A stretch of DNA of 64,000 bases from Rheinheimera texasensis DSM 17496. GTDB taxonomy: Bacteria; Pseudomonadota; Gammaproteobacteria; Enterobacterales; Alteromonadaceae. Positions 1 to 8,956 of this stretch are shown one piece after another. Numbering within the stretch: the stretch's first letter is position 1; each line of letters begins with the position of its first letter. The notes beneath the pieces were generated by a model. That model did not search any database, was not told the DNA's origin, and was given only the letters and a program-made list of their open reading frames with translations. The stretch is from contig NZ_KL544006.1 of assembly GCF_000711985.1 (NCBI RefSeq), positions 124,001-188,000 of the forward strand. Reading direction: 5' to 3'. The position numbers and the translations under genes were made by a program.

Positions 1-335
1 TGACGAAGCAGCAGGCTGCTCTTGTTCAGTTGGAATAAAGGTAGTCGCGAATTGCTATTTAGGAAACTGACTTAAATTAGTCGACTTCATCACTTTTATT
101 GATTAATCGCGAATGGCCGACCGCTATTTGCGATTTCAGGGTTAAGCCTGCCCAGCTCCTCATCAGAACTGACGCCGCAGTTTATTGATGCCCGATAACT
201 CGAGCGCAATTCAAATAACCGTTCATAGCAAAATGTGTCACCATGTGTATATCTTAGATAATTAAAATTTACATAAACACAAAAAGCAAACAAACTAATT
301 TACCCTAATAGTTTTTATAGGTACCATTTCGATGG
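1..335. other. Left-edge intergenic stretch
   Basis: No gene can be supported here. A 65-codon minus-strand frame (96-293) has no recognisable family and no clear ribosome binding site. The part from about 240 to 330 is AT-rich and may carry the promoter of the downstream surface-protein gene, but no convincing pair of -35 and -10 boxes was found. Confidence 0.5.
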
Positions 336-359
336 ATCCGGCATTGGCCGGATTTTTTT
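336..359 (+). terminator. Intrinsic terminator-like hairpin before the surface-protein gene
   Basis: A 6-bp stem ATCCGG (336-341) pairs with CCGGAT (348-353) across a 6-base loop and runs into seven Ts (353-359). It ends only 27 bases before the start codon at 387. It may terminate an upstream transcript from outside the window or act in the leader of the following gene. Confidence 0.6.
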
Positions 360-386
360 ATTGACTAAAAAAGGATGTCCCTCAGG

Positions 387-3300
387 ATGAAATCATTCCC
401 GCTCTCGTTGCTGGCACTGAGTCTAGTTTGCATAGAATCTCAGGCAGCACCACAAACTGAATTGCAAAATCAATTTAAAGATCCAATCCTCAGTCACGCT
501 GAGAAGATCAACTATCCTGAGGACTATTTCACCGGAAAGGACATGTCAACAGGATTTGTGCCTTCAACTTCCCTCGTTACGGATCCTGAAAAACTATTCA
601 GTCAGTCAGACCTCCAGGCTGCAGCTGAAAACAAACTGACCTCAGTGCTTGAACTTTTTGATTTGGGCAATGGTATTGGTATTAATGGGGCTTTTAGCGG
701 TGACTACAACGACGATGGCATCACAGAACTGGTGTTGGCGGGCCCGACCAGTATCAGTGTGGTGGAGTTCCGGGATAAACAATTCACGCCAATCACACAA
801 CTAAATTTTCCTAATGGGATGCAAAGCCTGGTGCAATTCCATGACGCCGGTACGGACAACGACTATCTCTTTTTTATCACCGGCAACAACGTGTTTAAAT
901 TAAACCTTGTTACCCGGCAAATTGAAGCCATCGAAACTGTAGCAGGTGCAGACAGCCTGATACTGGCACAGTTTAACGGTCTGGACACGCCAGAACTGTT
1001 GGTGCATACCAATAGCGGCGCGGTAAAAGTATATGACCCTGTTGCGATGAAACAGCTGACGAGCTTGTCCGGAATAAACAGCAAATTTGTCGCCGCGGGT
1101 AGTTTCACCGCAAAAGGCAAATCTGAACTGGTATTACAGGATGGCAGTATTTACCGGCTTGAAGATAACACTGCGAAGTTAGAAAAAAAGCTCAGTACTG
1201 GTATGGGTTACCAGGCGCAAAAATTTGATGTCAATACAGACGGGCTCGATGACCTGATCCTGTCTTATGGCTGGAACCGTATTGCTGCATTAGATCTGAA
1301 CAGCGATAGTGTGCTCTGGACTAAATCCACCAGTCACGATATTTCCACGCTAATCCTGGCAGATGCTGACCAGGACGGTAAGACAGACGTTGTGTATGGC
1401 GATGGTCAGTGGGGGGCGCTGCATGCGTTTAATATGCAAACCACTGAAACATTCTGGACCATCAGCAATCCAAATCATGGCGTGACCGGGATTGTCGTCG
1501 CCGACTTAGACAATGACAAATCGCTGGATATTGGTTGGGGCGGTGGCTATTCCTCCAGCGGTGGTGATTATTATTATATCCATGATGTGAAAACCAGGGC
1601 TGTTAAATGGACAAGCCCATCTCTTGATTTCCCGGCGCAGGCTGTCCAGCTGGCAGACGTTGATAATGACGGCGATTTAGACGCATTGTATGCAACGGCT
1701 TCAAGCAGTAGCGGCTACGACGGTGCCCAAATGCTGGCTTATGATTTGACAAGCAAAAAAATGCTGTGGCAAATCAGCGCTGCGCCAAACAACTGGAGCC
1801 GGACCATCCAGTTCCGGACCGGCGATTTTGACAAAGACGGAAAAACAGATATTGCTGTTGGCGCATCTGAAATTTATACCGCGACCATGTGGCTGTATAA
1901 CGGCAAAGATGGCAGCCTTAAAGCCAAGCAAACCTTGGGTGATGGTGACAAAATCAGCGGTATGACCTTCGCAGATGTTAACAGCGATGGTCTTGAAGAA
2001 ATCATCTATAGTACCGGTGCGCAGCACACTGGCTCTGTCGGCACTGTTCTGACCGTGCATAGCCCTGTTGATGGCAAAAAGCTGAAAACCTCACCAGTGG
2101 TCGATTTTAGCTGGAATGGCATGCATTCATTGACGGCCTTTAGTTTTACCGGACGACAAGATGAAGTGTTCGGACTGCAAGATGGCGCACTCTATCAATA
2201 CAGTTTCACAACTAATGCTATTAAGAAAGTAGGGGCGCAAACGAACCTGTCAGGGTTGACCGCCGCCACAACTCAGGGAGAGCCGGCTTTGTTTGCAATC
2301 GCAGACAACAACCAGCTGGTGCGGATTAATGACTCCGGCACCATCACAAGCATAGGCAAGTTATGTAATTCTTCAGTCCAGGGTCTCAACACTGCAGGGC
2401 CGGCGCGTTTGGTTTACGGCTGCTCAGGTGAAATTGTCGAATATAATCTGGACACAAAGGAAGAAATTTTCCGGCATTATGTCGGTGGTGACATCAGTGC
2501 CGCGCCAGTGGTCGTCAGACATCAGCAGAAAGATTTTTATATAGTCCCGGGCAATAAAGTGTCAGTTTTACAGTCTGGCGCGCAGCAGGTCTTACCGACA
2601 CCGGCTCCGGTCGCATTAACAACACATGTACAGAAAAAAGTCACCGGTACTTTAAAAGTGGACGGTGATGCTGATTATTTTGTGTTAAAAGGCACACCAC
2701 AGTTCGGCAAGTTTAATGTCGAGGACCGCAAGGCCGGTACTTTTAGTTATGTTCCGTCAGGGAATGTCGGCAAAGAAAGTATCAGCTTTTATGCAGTCAA
2801 AGGGACTGCATTTTCTGAAGCTGCCAGTCTGACCGTTGATGTAACGAATCAGGCACCTGTAGCGAGTAATCTGAATATCAGTACACACTGGAATAAGGCT
2901 GTAAGCTTTAAGTTGCCGGCGAAAGATGATGATGGTGAGACCCTGAAGTTCTATATTTTGAGCCAGCCGGAGCAAGGTACAGTGTTGATGGACGGTACGT
3001 CTGAGAACGTATCGTACACACCATCTGCCGCGACTCTCAGCCCGGTGAGTTTTAGTTTCCATGCGAAAGATACGCTGGCGACATCTGAAACCAAAAATGT
3101 GGTGATCTCGTTGACTAACACGACGCCCAAAGCGACGCAGATAAGTTATGTCACATCCTATGAAACGCCGGTGAATGGTGCGTTAAAGGGCGCGGATGAT
3201 GATAGTGATGAACTGACTTACAGTCTTGCCAGCCAACCTGCTGCGGGCACTGTGACTGTTGATGCTAAAACCGGCCTCTTTGTGTATACACCGTCCGGCG

Positions 3301-3491
3301 ATACTGATCAGCAAATCAACTTCAGTTATCAGGTCAAAGATAAGTTTGCGACCTCAGAGAGCCAGACCGTCAGCATTCAGGTAAAAGGGAAACCAAAACC
3401 GGTTGAATCGAAATCAGGTGGCAATTTTGCATTTATTTTCAGTTCGATGTTGTTGGTTATGGCAATGGCTCGCAGGCGGTCACTGTCGTAA
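387..3491 (+). CDS. FG-GAP/VCBS-repeat surface protein with GlyGly-CTERM tail
   Basis: This is a predicted exported protein of 1034 residues. The chosen ATG at 387 begins with MKSFPLSLLALSLVC, a clear signal peptide, and has AAGGA 11 bases upstream; an ATG at 375 abuts that site and is less likely. The first ~700 residues carry repeated Asp-rich FG-GAP/VCBS calcium-loop motifs (for example DADQDGKTD, DVDNDGDLD, DFDKDGKTD), expected to fold as a beta-propeller. Residues ~750-1000 hold cadherin-like/Ig-like repeats (NQAPVASNL, DDDGETLKF, DDDSDELTY). The end, SGGNFAF then a hydrophobic stretch and RRR, fits the GlyGly-CTERM signal handled by rhombosortase in Shewanella and Vibrio relatives. Function is unknown; an adhesin or surface-attached binding protein is an inference. 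A strong terminator follows. Confidence 0.88.
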   Translation: MKSFPLSLLALSLVCIESQAAPQTELQNQFKDPILSHAEKINYPEDYFTGKDMSTGFVPSTSLVTDPEKLFSQSDLQAAAENKLTSVLELFDLGNGIGINGAFSGDYNDDGITELVLAGPTSISVVEFRDKQFTPITQLNFPNGMQSLVQFHDAGTDNDYLFFITGNNVFKLNLVTRQIEAIETVAGADSLILAQFNGLDTPELLVHTNSGAVKVYDPVAMKQLTSLSGINSKFVAAGSFTAKGKSELVLQDGSIYRLEDNTAKLEKKLSTGMGYQAQKFDVNTDGLDDLILSYGWNRIAALDLNSDSVLWTKSTSHDISTLILADADQDGKTDVVYGDGQWGALHAFNMQTTETFWTISNPNHGVTGIVVADLDNDKSLDIGWGGGYSSSGGDYYYIHDVKTRAVKWTSPSLDFPAQAVQLADVDNDGDLDALYATASSSSGYDGAQMLAYDLTSKKMLWQISAAPNNWSRTIQFRTGDFDKDGKTDIAVGASEIYTATMWLYNGKDGSLKAKQTLGDGDKISGMTFADVNSDGLEEIIYSTGAQHTGSVGTVLTVHSPVDGKKLKTSPVVDFSWNGMHSLTAFSFTGRQDEVFGLQDGALYQYSFTTNAIKKVGAQTNLSGLTAATTQGEPALFAIADNNQLVRINDSGTITSIGKLCNSSVQGLNTAGPARLVYGCSGEIVEYNLDTKEEIFRHYVGGDISAAPVVVRHQQKDFYIVPGNKVSVLQSGAQQVLPTPAPVALTTHVQKKVTGTLKVDGDADYFVLKGTPQFGKFNVEDRKAGTFSYVPSGNVGKESISFYAVKGTAFSEAASLTVDVTNQAPVASNLNISTHWNKAVSFKLPAKDDDGETLKFYILSQPEQGTVLMDGTSENVSYTPSAATLSPVSFSFHAKDTLATSETKNVVISLTNTTPKATQISYVTSYETPVNGALKGADDDSDELTYSLASQPAAGTVTVDAKTGLFVYTPSGDTDQQINFSYQVKDKFATSESQTVSIQVKGKPKPVESKSGGNFAFIFSSMLLVMAMARRRSLS

Positions 3492-3528
3492 CGACGTCTG
3501 CTAATCGTCATACTACTCAGGTCAAAAT

Positions 3529-3561
3529 GCCCGCAGGATCAAGATACTGCGGGCTTTTTTT
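3529..3561 (+). terminator. Intrinsic terminator of the surface-protein gene
   Basis: Stem GCCCGCAG (3529-3536) and CTGCGGGC (3547-3554), 10-base loop, followed by seven Ts (3555-3561). It sits 38 bases after the stop codon. Confidence 0.9.
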
Positions 3562-4079
3562 CAGGTAGCTATCTATTTCTGTTCGCCACTATTGGCAGAA
3601 AACGCTCATAAACCAGCGACTTACACAGGTTTATGTGTTGTAGCAGCGCTTACTGACTGACCAGCAGCAGACTCATTGCTGAACACTGCCGGAGCCCCAT
3701 AAGAATCTTCCAGATCTCGTTGGCCCACAAACAGCATGGCCGGTACTGTCAGTTTGCGGCTTACCATCAAATGGTCAACCGTCTGCATTGACCAGAACTC
3801 GCTATAAAACGGGTTTTGCATTAGTTTCTACACACAGAGATATTGTACAAAACCCCGGAGTTTGGCGAAATCGACCGAGGAACCAAAGCCACACATGGGT
3901 AGAAGTTTTAGTTCATCATGCTGCAGACCATGCTGTTGCTGGCTACAGCTACTACTTTGACTAAACACAAAAAATCACAGTGGCAGATGTGCGCATCGGC
4001 AACGAGCCGGACTGAGACCACTGGTTAATTTTGCAGCCTGATTGGTGTGATCCGGTTTTTCCACGGCAAAATCCACTCA
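3562..4079. other. Gene-poor stretch with a hydrolase remnant
   Basis: Apart from the decayed hydrolase fragment listed separately (3660-3821, minus), no gene, RNA or repeat was recognised. The plus strand from about 3760 to 3963 is open in one frame without a plausible start and overlaps the remnant antisense, so it was not called. Confidence 0.5.
3660..3821 (-). pseudogene. Remnant of a CocE/NonD-type (S15) alpha/beta hydrolase
   Basis: A short minus-strand frame encodes FYSEFWSMQTVDHLMVSRKL followed by TVPAMLFVGQRDLEDSYGAP. This resembles the core of X-Pro dipeptidyl-peptidase/CocE family hydrolases, where the conserved FW..Q..D....RPLTVP.L...G..D.ED.YG pattern contains the catalytic-site Asp region. 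Family members are usually over 550 residues; here only ~54 residues match and the frame then drifts into unrelated sequence (SAATTHKPV) and stops. An in-frame stop lies immediately upstream of the first Met. I therefore read it as a gene fragment. Assignment rests on remembered family patterns, not a search. Confidence 0.5.
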
Positions 4080-6308
4080 TCAGGATTTTGTCTGATGTCG
4101 GAAACTGCCATCCCAATCAGGGGGCAGAGTTTGTTTGACCAGCGCTTCGATTCGAAGCATATATAACAAAATCAAATGTTTGAGCACTTTATCTGCCGTC
4201 TCTTGCTGCAGCGCCCGCATGCGTTGTAGCGCCTCTGGGAAATCTCGGCAATAGTAGCGATCCAGTGCCTGACTAAATTGGACGAACCTGGCCATATCAT
4301 CTGGCGCTAATGTGGGTGACAATGGTAAGTAGATCCGGACCGCCTGCTGTTTACCCTTTACCTGCACCTTATCCACCAGCAGATACTGCAACTGGTCTGC
4401 CAGCGCTTTAGTTGATTCACTAACCAGTATCGGTACGCCGTAATAAGCTGTCAAAGCTTCCTGTCGGGCAGCTAAATTGACCGCATCACCAATCACGGTA
4501 TAGCTGCGCCGGAAATCTGATCCCATATCACCAACGTTCATCTCGCCGCTGTTGATACCAATACCAGCTTGCACTAATGGCAGGCCCTCGCTGGCAAACT
4601 GTTGGTTCAAATCATCCAGCGCCAGCTGCATACCCAGCGCTGCCTGTACCGCCTTTTGACCATGATCTGCATCAGGCAGCGGTGCGCCCCAAAATGCCAT
4701 CACCATATCGCCGACATATTTATCGATGGTGCCATCGTATTTCTGGATCTCAGCGGTGAGTGCCGTCAGTACCCGATTCAGCCAGCGTTTTAATTGCTGC
4801 GGAGTCATCGTTTCAGAGATGGCGGTAAAACCCCGGATATCGCAAAACAACACGGTGAGCAGCTTGCGTTCACCGTCCAGGCTGACCGAATCAGGGTCAT
4901 GCAACAGGCGTTCGATATGCGCAGGCGGCAAATACTGATCAAATACTGCTTTCATCTGCGTGCGGCGACGGCTCTCCAGCCAGAAGCCGGCACTGAGATA
5001 ATAGGCCGCCAGCACCAGCAACAGCAGACAAGGCAATAGCAGCGGTAAGTCGATGACCTTTGTCGTCCAGAACCAGAAATTAGCCGCCAATACACCTGCC
5101 AGCCCCGCTACACTGACCACAATACTGCCGACCGCTCCGAGCCTCGGCAACAAGCCAATGGCAAGGCCACCGAGCAGTAATAGTTGCAGGACCTGGGCGC
5201 CACGCCACCAGTCAGGCCGGTATGGAATATAGGCCGGTGCCATTAGTGCTTCAAACACCGTGGCATGTATCTCAACACCAGGCATATACCTATCCGTCGG
5301 TGTTGCCCGCACATCCGTCAGGCCTGCCGCCGAAGTGCCGACAAACACCACAGCTTCACTGAACTGTGCCGCGGCAAAATCGCCTGCGATCACCTGTGCG
5401 GCGGACGTATAAGGATAATGACGGGCCGCCCCGCGAAATGGCAGCAAGATCCGCCCCACGTCGTCAGTGCGGATCAGCTGATTCCCCAACAGCACCCCCT
5501 GCAGCGTGGCCCGCTGTCCCTGCAAAATCCAGTCAGTTTCAATCTGTTCAATCAGGCTGTAAACACGGAACGCTTCCAATGCCAGCGCCGGATATAGCTT
5601 ACCGTCAAATTGCTGGACCAAAGCGGTGCGGCGCACCAACCCGTCGGCATCAGCCTCAGCATTGATAAAACCCTGACCTGCAGCGGCATCGGCCAACGCA
5701 GCAACAGGGCCTGTTATACCCCGGAACGACGACAAGCTAATGCCTTCAGCCTGATCATGCTGTTTTACTGACGATGACGGCACCCTATCATCCGGCAGCG
5801 GGCCGGGGTGATGATGGAGTAAATTTGCCAGCACCACTTCGCCTTGCTGCATGACTTCAGCAAATTGCCGATCCTGATCTTGCTGCTCCGCATAGTCTTG
5901 CCAGTTCTGCCGGACAGCCTCCGGGACTTTCTGCCAATCCGGCCATTGCACCAGACTGCTGAGCAGCACATTGGGCTGCGGTTCGGCAAATAACACATCG
6001 TAAACAACCAGCACTGCCCCCGCCTGCTGCAGTTGCTGGGTCAGACGGGTAAAATGGCGGCGATCCCATGGCATCCGGCCTATTGCCGCCAGGCTCGCTT
6101 CATCGATATCAACGATTTGAATGTTACTGACGCTGTTTGGCCAGGGCGGCAGAAACTGTAATCTGGCGTCATAAAAAACCGCTTCCAACCGTTCCAGATG
6201 CGGTTGCAATGCTGACGGTGGTGACAACTGTAGCCACGTCAGCAACAACAATATCGCCAGCGGTAACAAATGTAAGGACTGGCGCATCGACCGCAATTTC
6301 AGGCGCAT
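4080..6308 (-). CDS. CHASE2-domain class III adenylate/guanylate cyclase
   Basis: This membrane-bound nucleotide cyclase has 742 residues. Residues ~10-28 form an N-terminal membrane segment. A CHASE2 extracytoplasmic sensor domain follows (~35-340, with IQIVDIDEASLAAIGRMPWDR). Several membrane helices lie at ~365-440, and the C-terminal class III cyclase domain at ~480-660. Metal-binding aspartates are visible in FCDIRGF (~489) and YVGDMVMAFWG (~533), with the transition-state motif GDAVNLAAR at ~606. The Lys of DKYVGD and the Thr of YTVIGD match the usual ATP-selecting pair, so cAMP is the likely product, but this is inference. The start has GGAG 5 bases upstream. It is the last gene of an operon with a cadherin-like protein, a FecR-domain protein and a TPR/barrel protein, suggesting an envelope signal read by CHASE2. 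Confidence 0.93.
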   Translation of the reverse strand: MRLKLRSMRQSLHLLPLAILLLLTWLQLSPPSALQPHLERLEAVFYDARLQFLPPWPNSVSNIQIVDIDEASLAAIGRMPWDRRHFTRLTQQLQQAGAVLVVYDVLFAEPQPNVLLSSLVQWPDWQKVPEAVRQNWQDYAEQQDQDRQFAEVMQQGEVVLANLLHHHPGPLPDDRVPSSSVKQHDQAEGISLSSFRGITGPVAALADAAAGQGFINAEADADGLVRRTALVQQFDGKLYPALALEAFRVYSLIEQIETDWILQGQRATLQGVLLGNQLIRTDDVGRILLPFRGAARHYPYTSAAQVIAGDFAAAQFSEAVVFVGTSAAGLTDVRATPTDRYMPGVEIHATVFEALMAPAYIPYRPDWWRGAQVLQLLLLGGLAIGLLPRLGAVGSIVVSVAGLAGVLAANFWFWTTKVIDLPLLLPCLLLLVLAAYYLSAGFWLESRRRTQMKAVFDQYLPPAHIERLLHDPDSVSLDGERKLLTVLFCDIRGFTAISETMTPQQLKRWLNRVLTALTAEIQKYDGTIDKYVGDMVMAFWGAPLPDADHGQKAVQAALGMQLALDDLNQQFASEGLPLVQAGIGINSGEMNVGDMGSDFRRSYTVIGDAVNLAARQEALTAYYGVPILVSESTKALADQLQYLLVDKVQVKGKQQAVRIYLPLSPTLAPDDMARFVQFSQALDRYYCRDFPEALQRMRALQQETADKVLKHLILLYMLRIEALVKQTLPPDWDGSFRHQTKS

Positions 6309-6338
6309 CGATGCTCCAATGCCAATGCAGCACCAACT

Positions 6339-8945
6339 TTAACGCACATCGAGCTGCACTGTCCCTGTACTGACGCCGCCAAAGGCGCCGCTCAGCTGAT
6401 AAGTGAAACTATCCGGACCGGTGTAACCAGCATTTGGCCGATAGATAAAACTACCGTCCGGCTTCAGATCTACAGTGCCATGCACCGGCGGCTGCAGCAG
6501 AGTGGCTGTCAGACTGGGCCAGAGCCCCTGATTGGCAAAACCCAACTCAGCCACTTCACCGGACGTGGAAGCCAGCCACAAGGTTTTGCCATCAGCACTG
6601 AGCGCCATGCCACTGATGTTGCCGACGCCGGCCGGCAATGCGAATTGCCTGAGCAGCGTACCACTTTGACTGAACTCAGCGACTGCGCCCTGAATACTGC
6701 TGGCGATCAGTAAGTTGCCATTGAGCGGATTTACATGTAAATCGCCAAAACTAACGGAAAAAGAATGTGCCGCGGTCACCAGATTAAAGCTGCTGATAAC
6801 TTGTCCTGTTACCGGGTCGAGCTGAGCGACTTTATCACCAACCCCACTGGCCGGCACATTGTCCTGCAACAACCACAAAGTGCCGGTTTTAGCATTATAA
6901 GCGCCACCAACCACGTGGCTGCTGCCAAAGGCTGCATCTAACCGGCTCAACAAAACTCCGCTGTGCGGATCCAGTGCATAAATTTCAGTCGTATTAGTTT
7001 CGCCATTAAACATTAACAGGCTACCCTGCGGTACCCGCACATCTTTGAGCTGGAACGACTGCGCGGCGATATCAAGGTCAGCGTCATTGGCCGCTTCACC
7101 CTGGCGAGGGAGAAGTCCAAAGATCGCTCCGCTGCGGTCAATCCGGTGAATGTCGCTGCCAAATGACGGATATAGATATAACAGCTGCTGGTATTCATTG
7201 GCGGCAAGTGCAACCAGTGACCCTAAGCCGGGATTATACCGATGCCGCAGGTTCAGGCTGTCGCCCTGCAACAAAGCCCTGGCTTCTGTATCATTGGCCA
7301 GCACGCCGGGCGCAGCCACGCCAAGACTCTGGCTGCTGCTTGCCTGGTACTGGTCGTTATTCGCGGTCGGGGCCGCATTCTGTGGCGGGATCAGTGCGCT
7401 CCCCGGTATACTGAAACTGAGCCGGTCCAGCGGTGCCCACATTTCTGCGCCAGGGACCTGCCCGACTTGTCCCACTGTGCAACTTTGATTGCTTGCTAAA
7501 CCACTGCAACTGGCGCTTGTACCGATAAATGCACCAAAGCCAATGGAGTCGGCAAAAGGCACGGCCGGAAAAGTGCCGTTGTACTGTCCGCCACTATCCG
7601 GAAATAAGCTTAAATCAAAGCGAGCCTGGCCGAGACGAATAAACTGCACACTGTTGCTGTTCGCTGTGACGGACCTTGCCACTACAGGTGAAGGACCGAT
7701 GCCAGGATAAGTCAGTATCAGCGCATAATTGCCTTGTTGTCCCGGCACATGACCACTTTGCGCCGATTCAACATAACGGCCCTGCACTGAACAACGGGTA
7801 TCCACCAGCCGGATGCAATCACCAATCCGGTACAGACCTGTCCCCAGCTGACTGCCGGCCGGCTCTTCACCCTGGCCAAGATAATTAAATTCTCCACTGA
7901 TACTCAGTGAGTCACCGGCCAATCCGCTGATGGTTGGCAGGACCGTTAGCTGCACGCTGGCCTGCGCCAAACCGCCACGATTATCGCTGATTTGATAAAC
8001 AAAACTGTCAGTGCCACTAAAACCAGCATTCGGCACATAGCTGAAACTGCCGTTAGCCGATAATTGCAAGGTACCGGACTGAACCTGAGTCAGTGGAGTG
8101 AGATTGACTGTCAGAGAGTCGCCGTCGGCGTCGATATCATTGGCCAGCAGGCCCTGAGCGGCGCTGACCGTCAGCGTCTGATTATTCTGCAATGAATAAC
8201 TGTCATTCACTGCTACCGGCGGCTGATTTGCCAGCGGAGAATCAATATTTATTTCAGGTGCCAGCGCCGTCTCGCCGGCACCGGTCAATGCCGTCAACAG
8301 CAGATAATAAGGTTTTAACGGATCCAATCCGTTAAATTGAGCTGTGGTCTGTTTCTGTGCCAGTAATGCCCGACCGTCGGTCAGCTGCCGGTAATTACTG
8401 CGATTGACGCCAGAGACACTGGCCAGATACAGGTTATAACGCAGTGCTGTTGGACTGGCTTCCCACTTAACTGTCAGCTGCTTACCATCGGCACTGCGCT
8501 CCGTTTGCAGATCACCGGGTTGCGGTGGCTGCCAGCTCAGGCTGACAGTTGCGATACTGGTTGTATTCGCCAGACGGTCGGTCAGCCAGAGCTGCAGCTG
8601 CAACGCCCCTGGAACCTGTTGGAATGTCCCAGGATCTAAATTGCTGATCTGTTTTGAAAATTGCGTACCGCCACAAGCAATTTCGCCCTGACACAACACC
8701 AGTTCAGCATTTTGGTTCAGACTGAGGTGGACTTTGGCTATCCCATCGGCATCGCTCCCTTCGATGGCCAAAAAGAGATTACCGTTGGCGGTACTGCCAG
8801 CTAACGGCTGAATAAAGCGGCCACTGCTGTCAGCAGCCAGAACCAGACCCGGCAACGATGCCAGGAACAACAACAGCGCGGCAAACTGCGGGCAACATTT
8901 CTGGCTGAAACGCCGGATGACATGCCACAAGGATCTTGGTTGCAT
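6339..8945 (-). CDS. Exported multi-domain protein: Fn3, cadherin-like domains and beta-propeller
   Basis: An exported protein of 868 residues with an N-terminal hydrophobic segment ending near LVLAADSS. A fibronectin type III-like domain covers ~140-235. A complete cadherin-like (Big_9/VCBS type) domain is at ~240-335 (PPVAVNDSYSL, LLANDIDADGDSL, YVPNAGFSGTDSFVYQ). A second such domain begins at ~523 (APTANNDQYQ, VLANDTEA) but resumes only at ~805 (TATLLQPPVHGTV, YRPNAGYTGPDSFTYQ). The ~245 residues between look like propeller repeats (SGMALSADGKTLWLAS, LHVNPLNGNLLIAS). The start has TGAGGAA upstream of ATG. It lies 30 bases from the cyclase gene and 11 from the FecR-type gene, in the same operon. 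The precise role is unknown; an extracytoplasmic binding or structural component is inferred. Confidence 0.8.
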   Translation of the reverse strand: MQPRSLWHVIRRFSQKCCPQFAALLLFLASLPGLVLAADSSGRFIQPLAGSTANGNLFLAIEGSDADGIAKVHLSLNQNAELVLCQGEIACGGTQFSKQISNLDPGTFQQVPGALQLQLWLTDRLANTTSIATVSLSWQPPQPGDLQTERSADGKQLTVKWEASPTALRYNLYLASVSGVNRSNYRQLTDGRALLAQKQTTAQFNGLDPLKPYYLLLTALTGAGETALAPEINIDSPLANQPPVAVNDSYSLQNNQTLTVSAAQGLLANDIDADGDSLTVNLTPLTQVQSGTLQLSANGSFSYVPNAGFSGTDSFVYQISDNRGGLAQASVQLTVLPTISGLAGDSLSISGEFNYLGQGEEPAGSQLGTGLYRIGDCIRLVDTRCSVQGRYVESAQSGHVPGQQGNYALILTYPGIGPSPVVARSVTANSNSVQFIRLGQARFDLSLFPDSGGQYNGTFPAVPFADSIGFGAFIGTSASCSGLASNQSCTVGQVGQVPGAEMWAPLDRLSFSIPGSALIPPQNAAPTANNDQYQASSSQSLGVAAPGVLANDTEARALLQGDSLNLRHRYNPGLGSLVALAANEYQQLLYLYPSFGSDIHRIDRSGAIFGLLPRQGEAANDADLDIAAQSFQLKDVRVPQGSLLMFNGETNTTEIYALDPHSGVLLSRLDAAFGSSHVVGGAYNAKTGTLWLLQDNVPASGVGDKVAQLDPVTGQVISSFNLVTAAHSFSVSFGDLHVNPLNGNLLIASSIQGAVAEFSQSGTLLRQFALPAGVGNISGMALSADGKTLWLASTSGEVAELGFANQGLWPSLTATLLQPPVHGTVDLKPDGSFIYRPNAGYTGPDSFTYQLSGAFGGVSTGTVQLDVR

Positions 8946-8956
8946 GCTGCAATTCC

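Noticed and set aside
96-293. 65-codon minus-strand frame
   Set aside because: No recognised family, no ribosome binding site and AT-rich flanks; likely chance.
3760-3963. Open plus-strand stretch ending in a Tyr-rich tail
   Set aside because: No plausible start codon, antisense to the hydrolase remnant, no family recognised.
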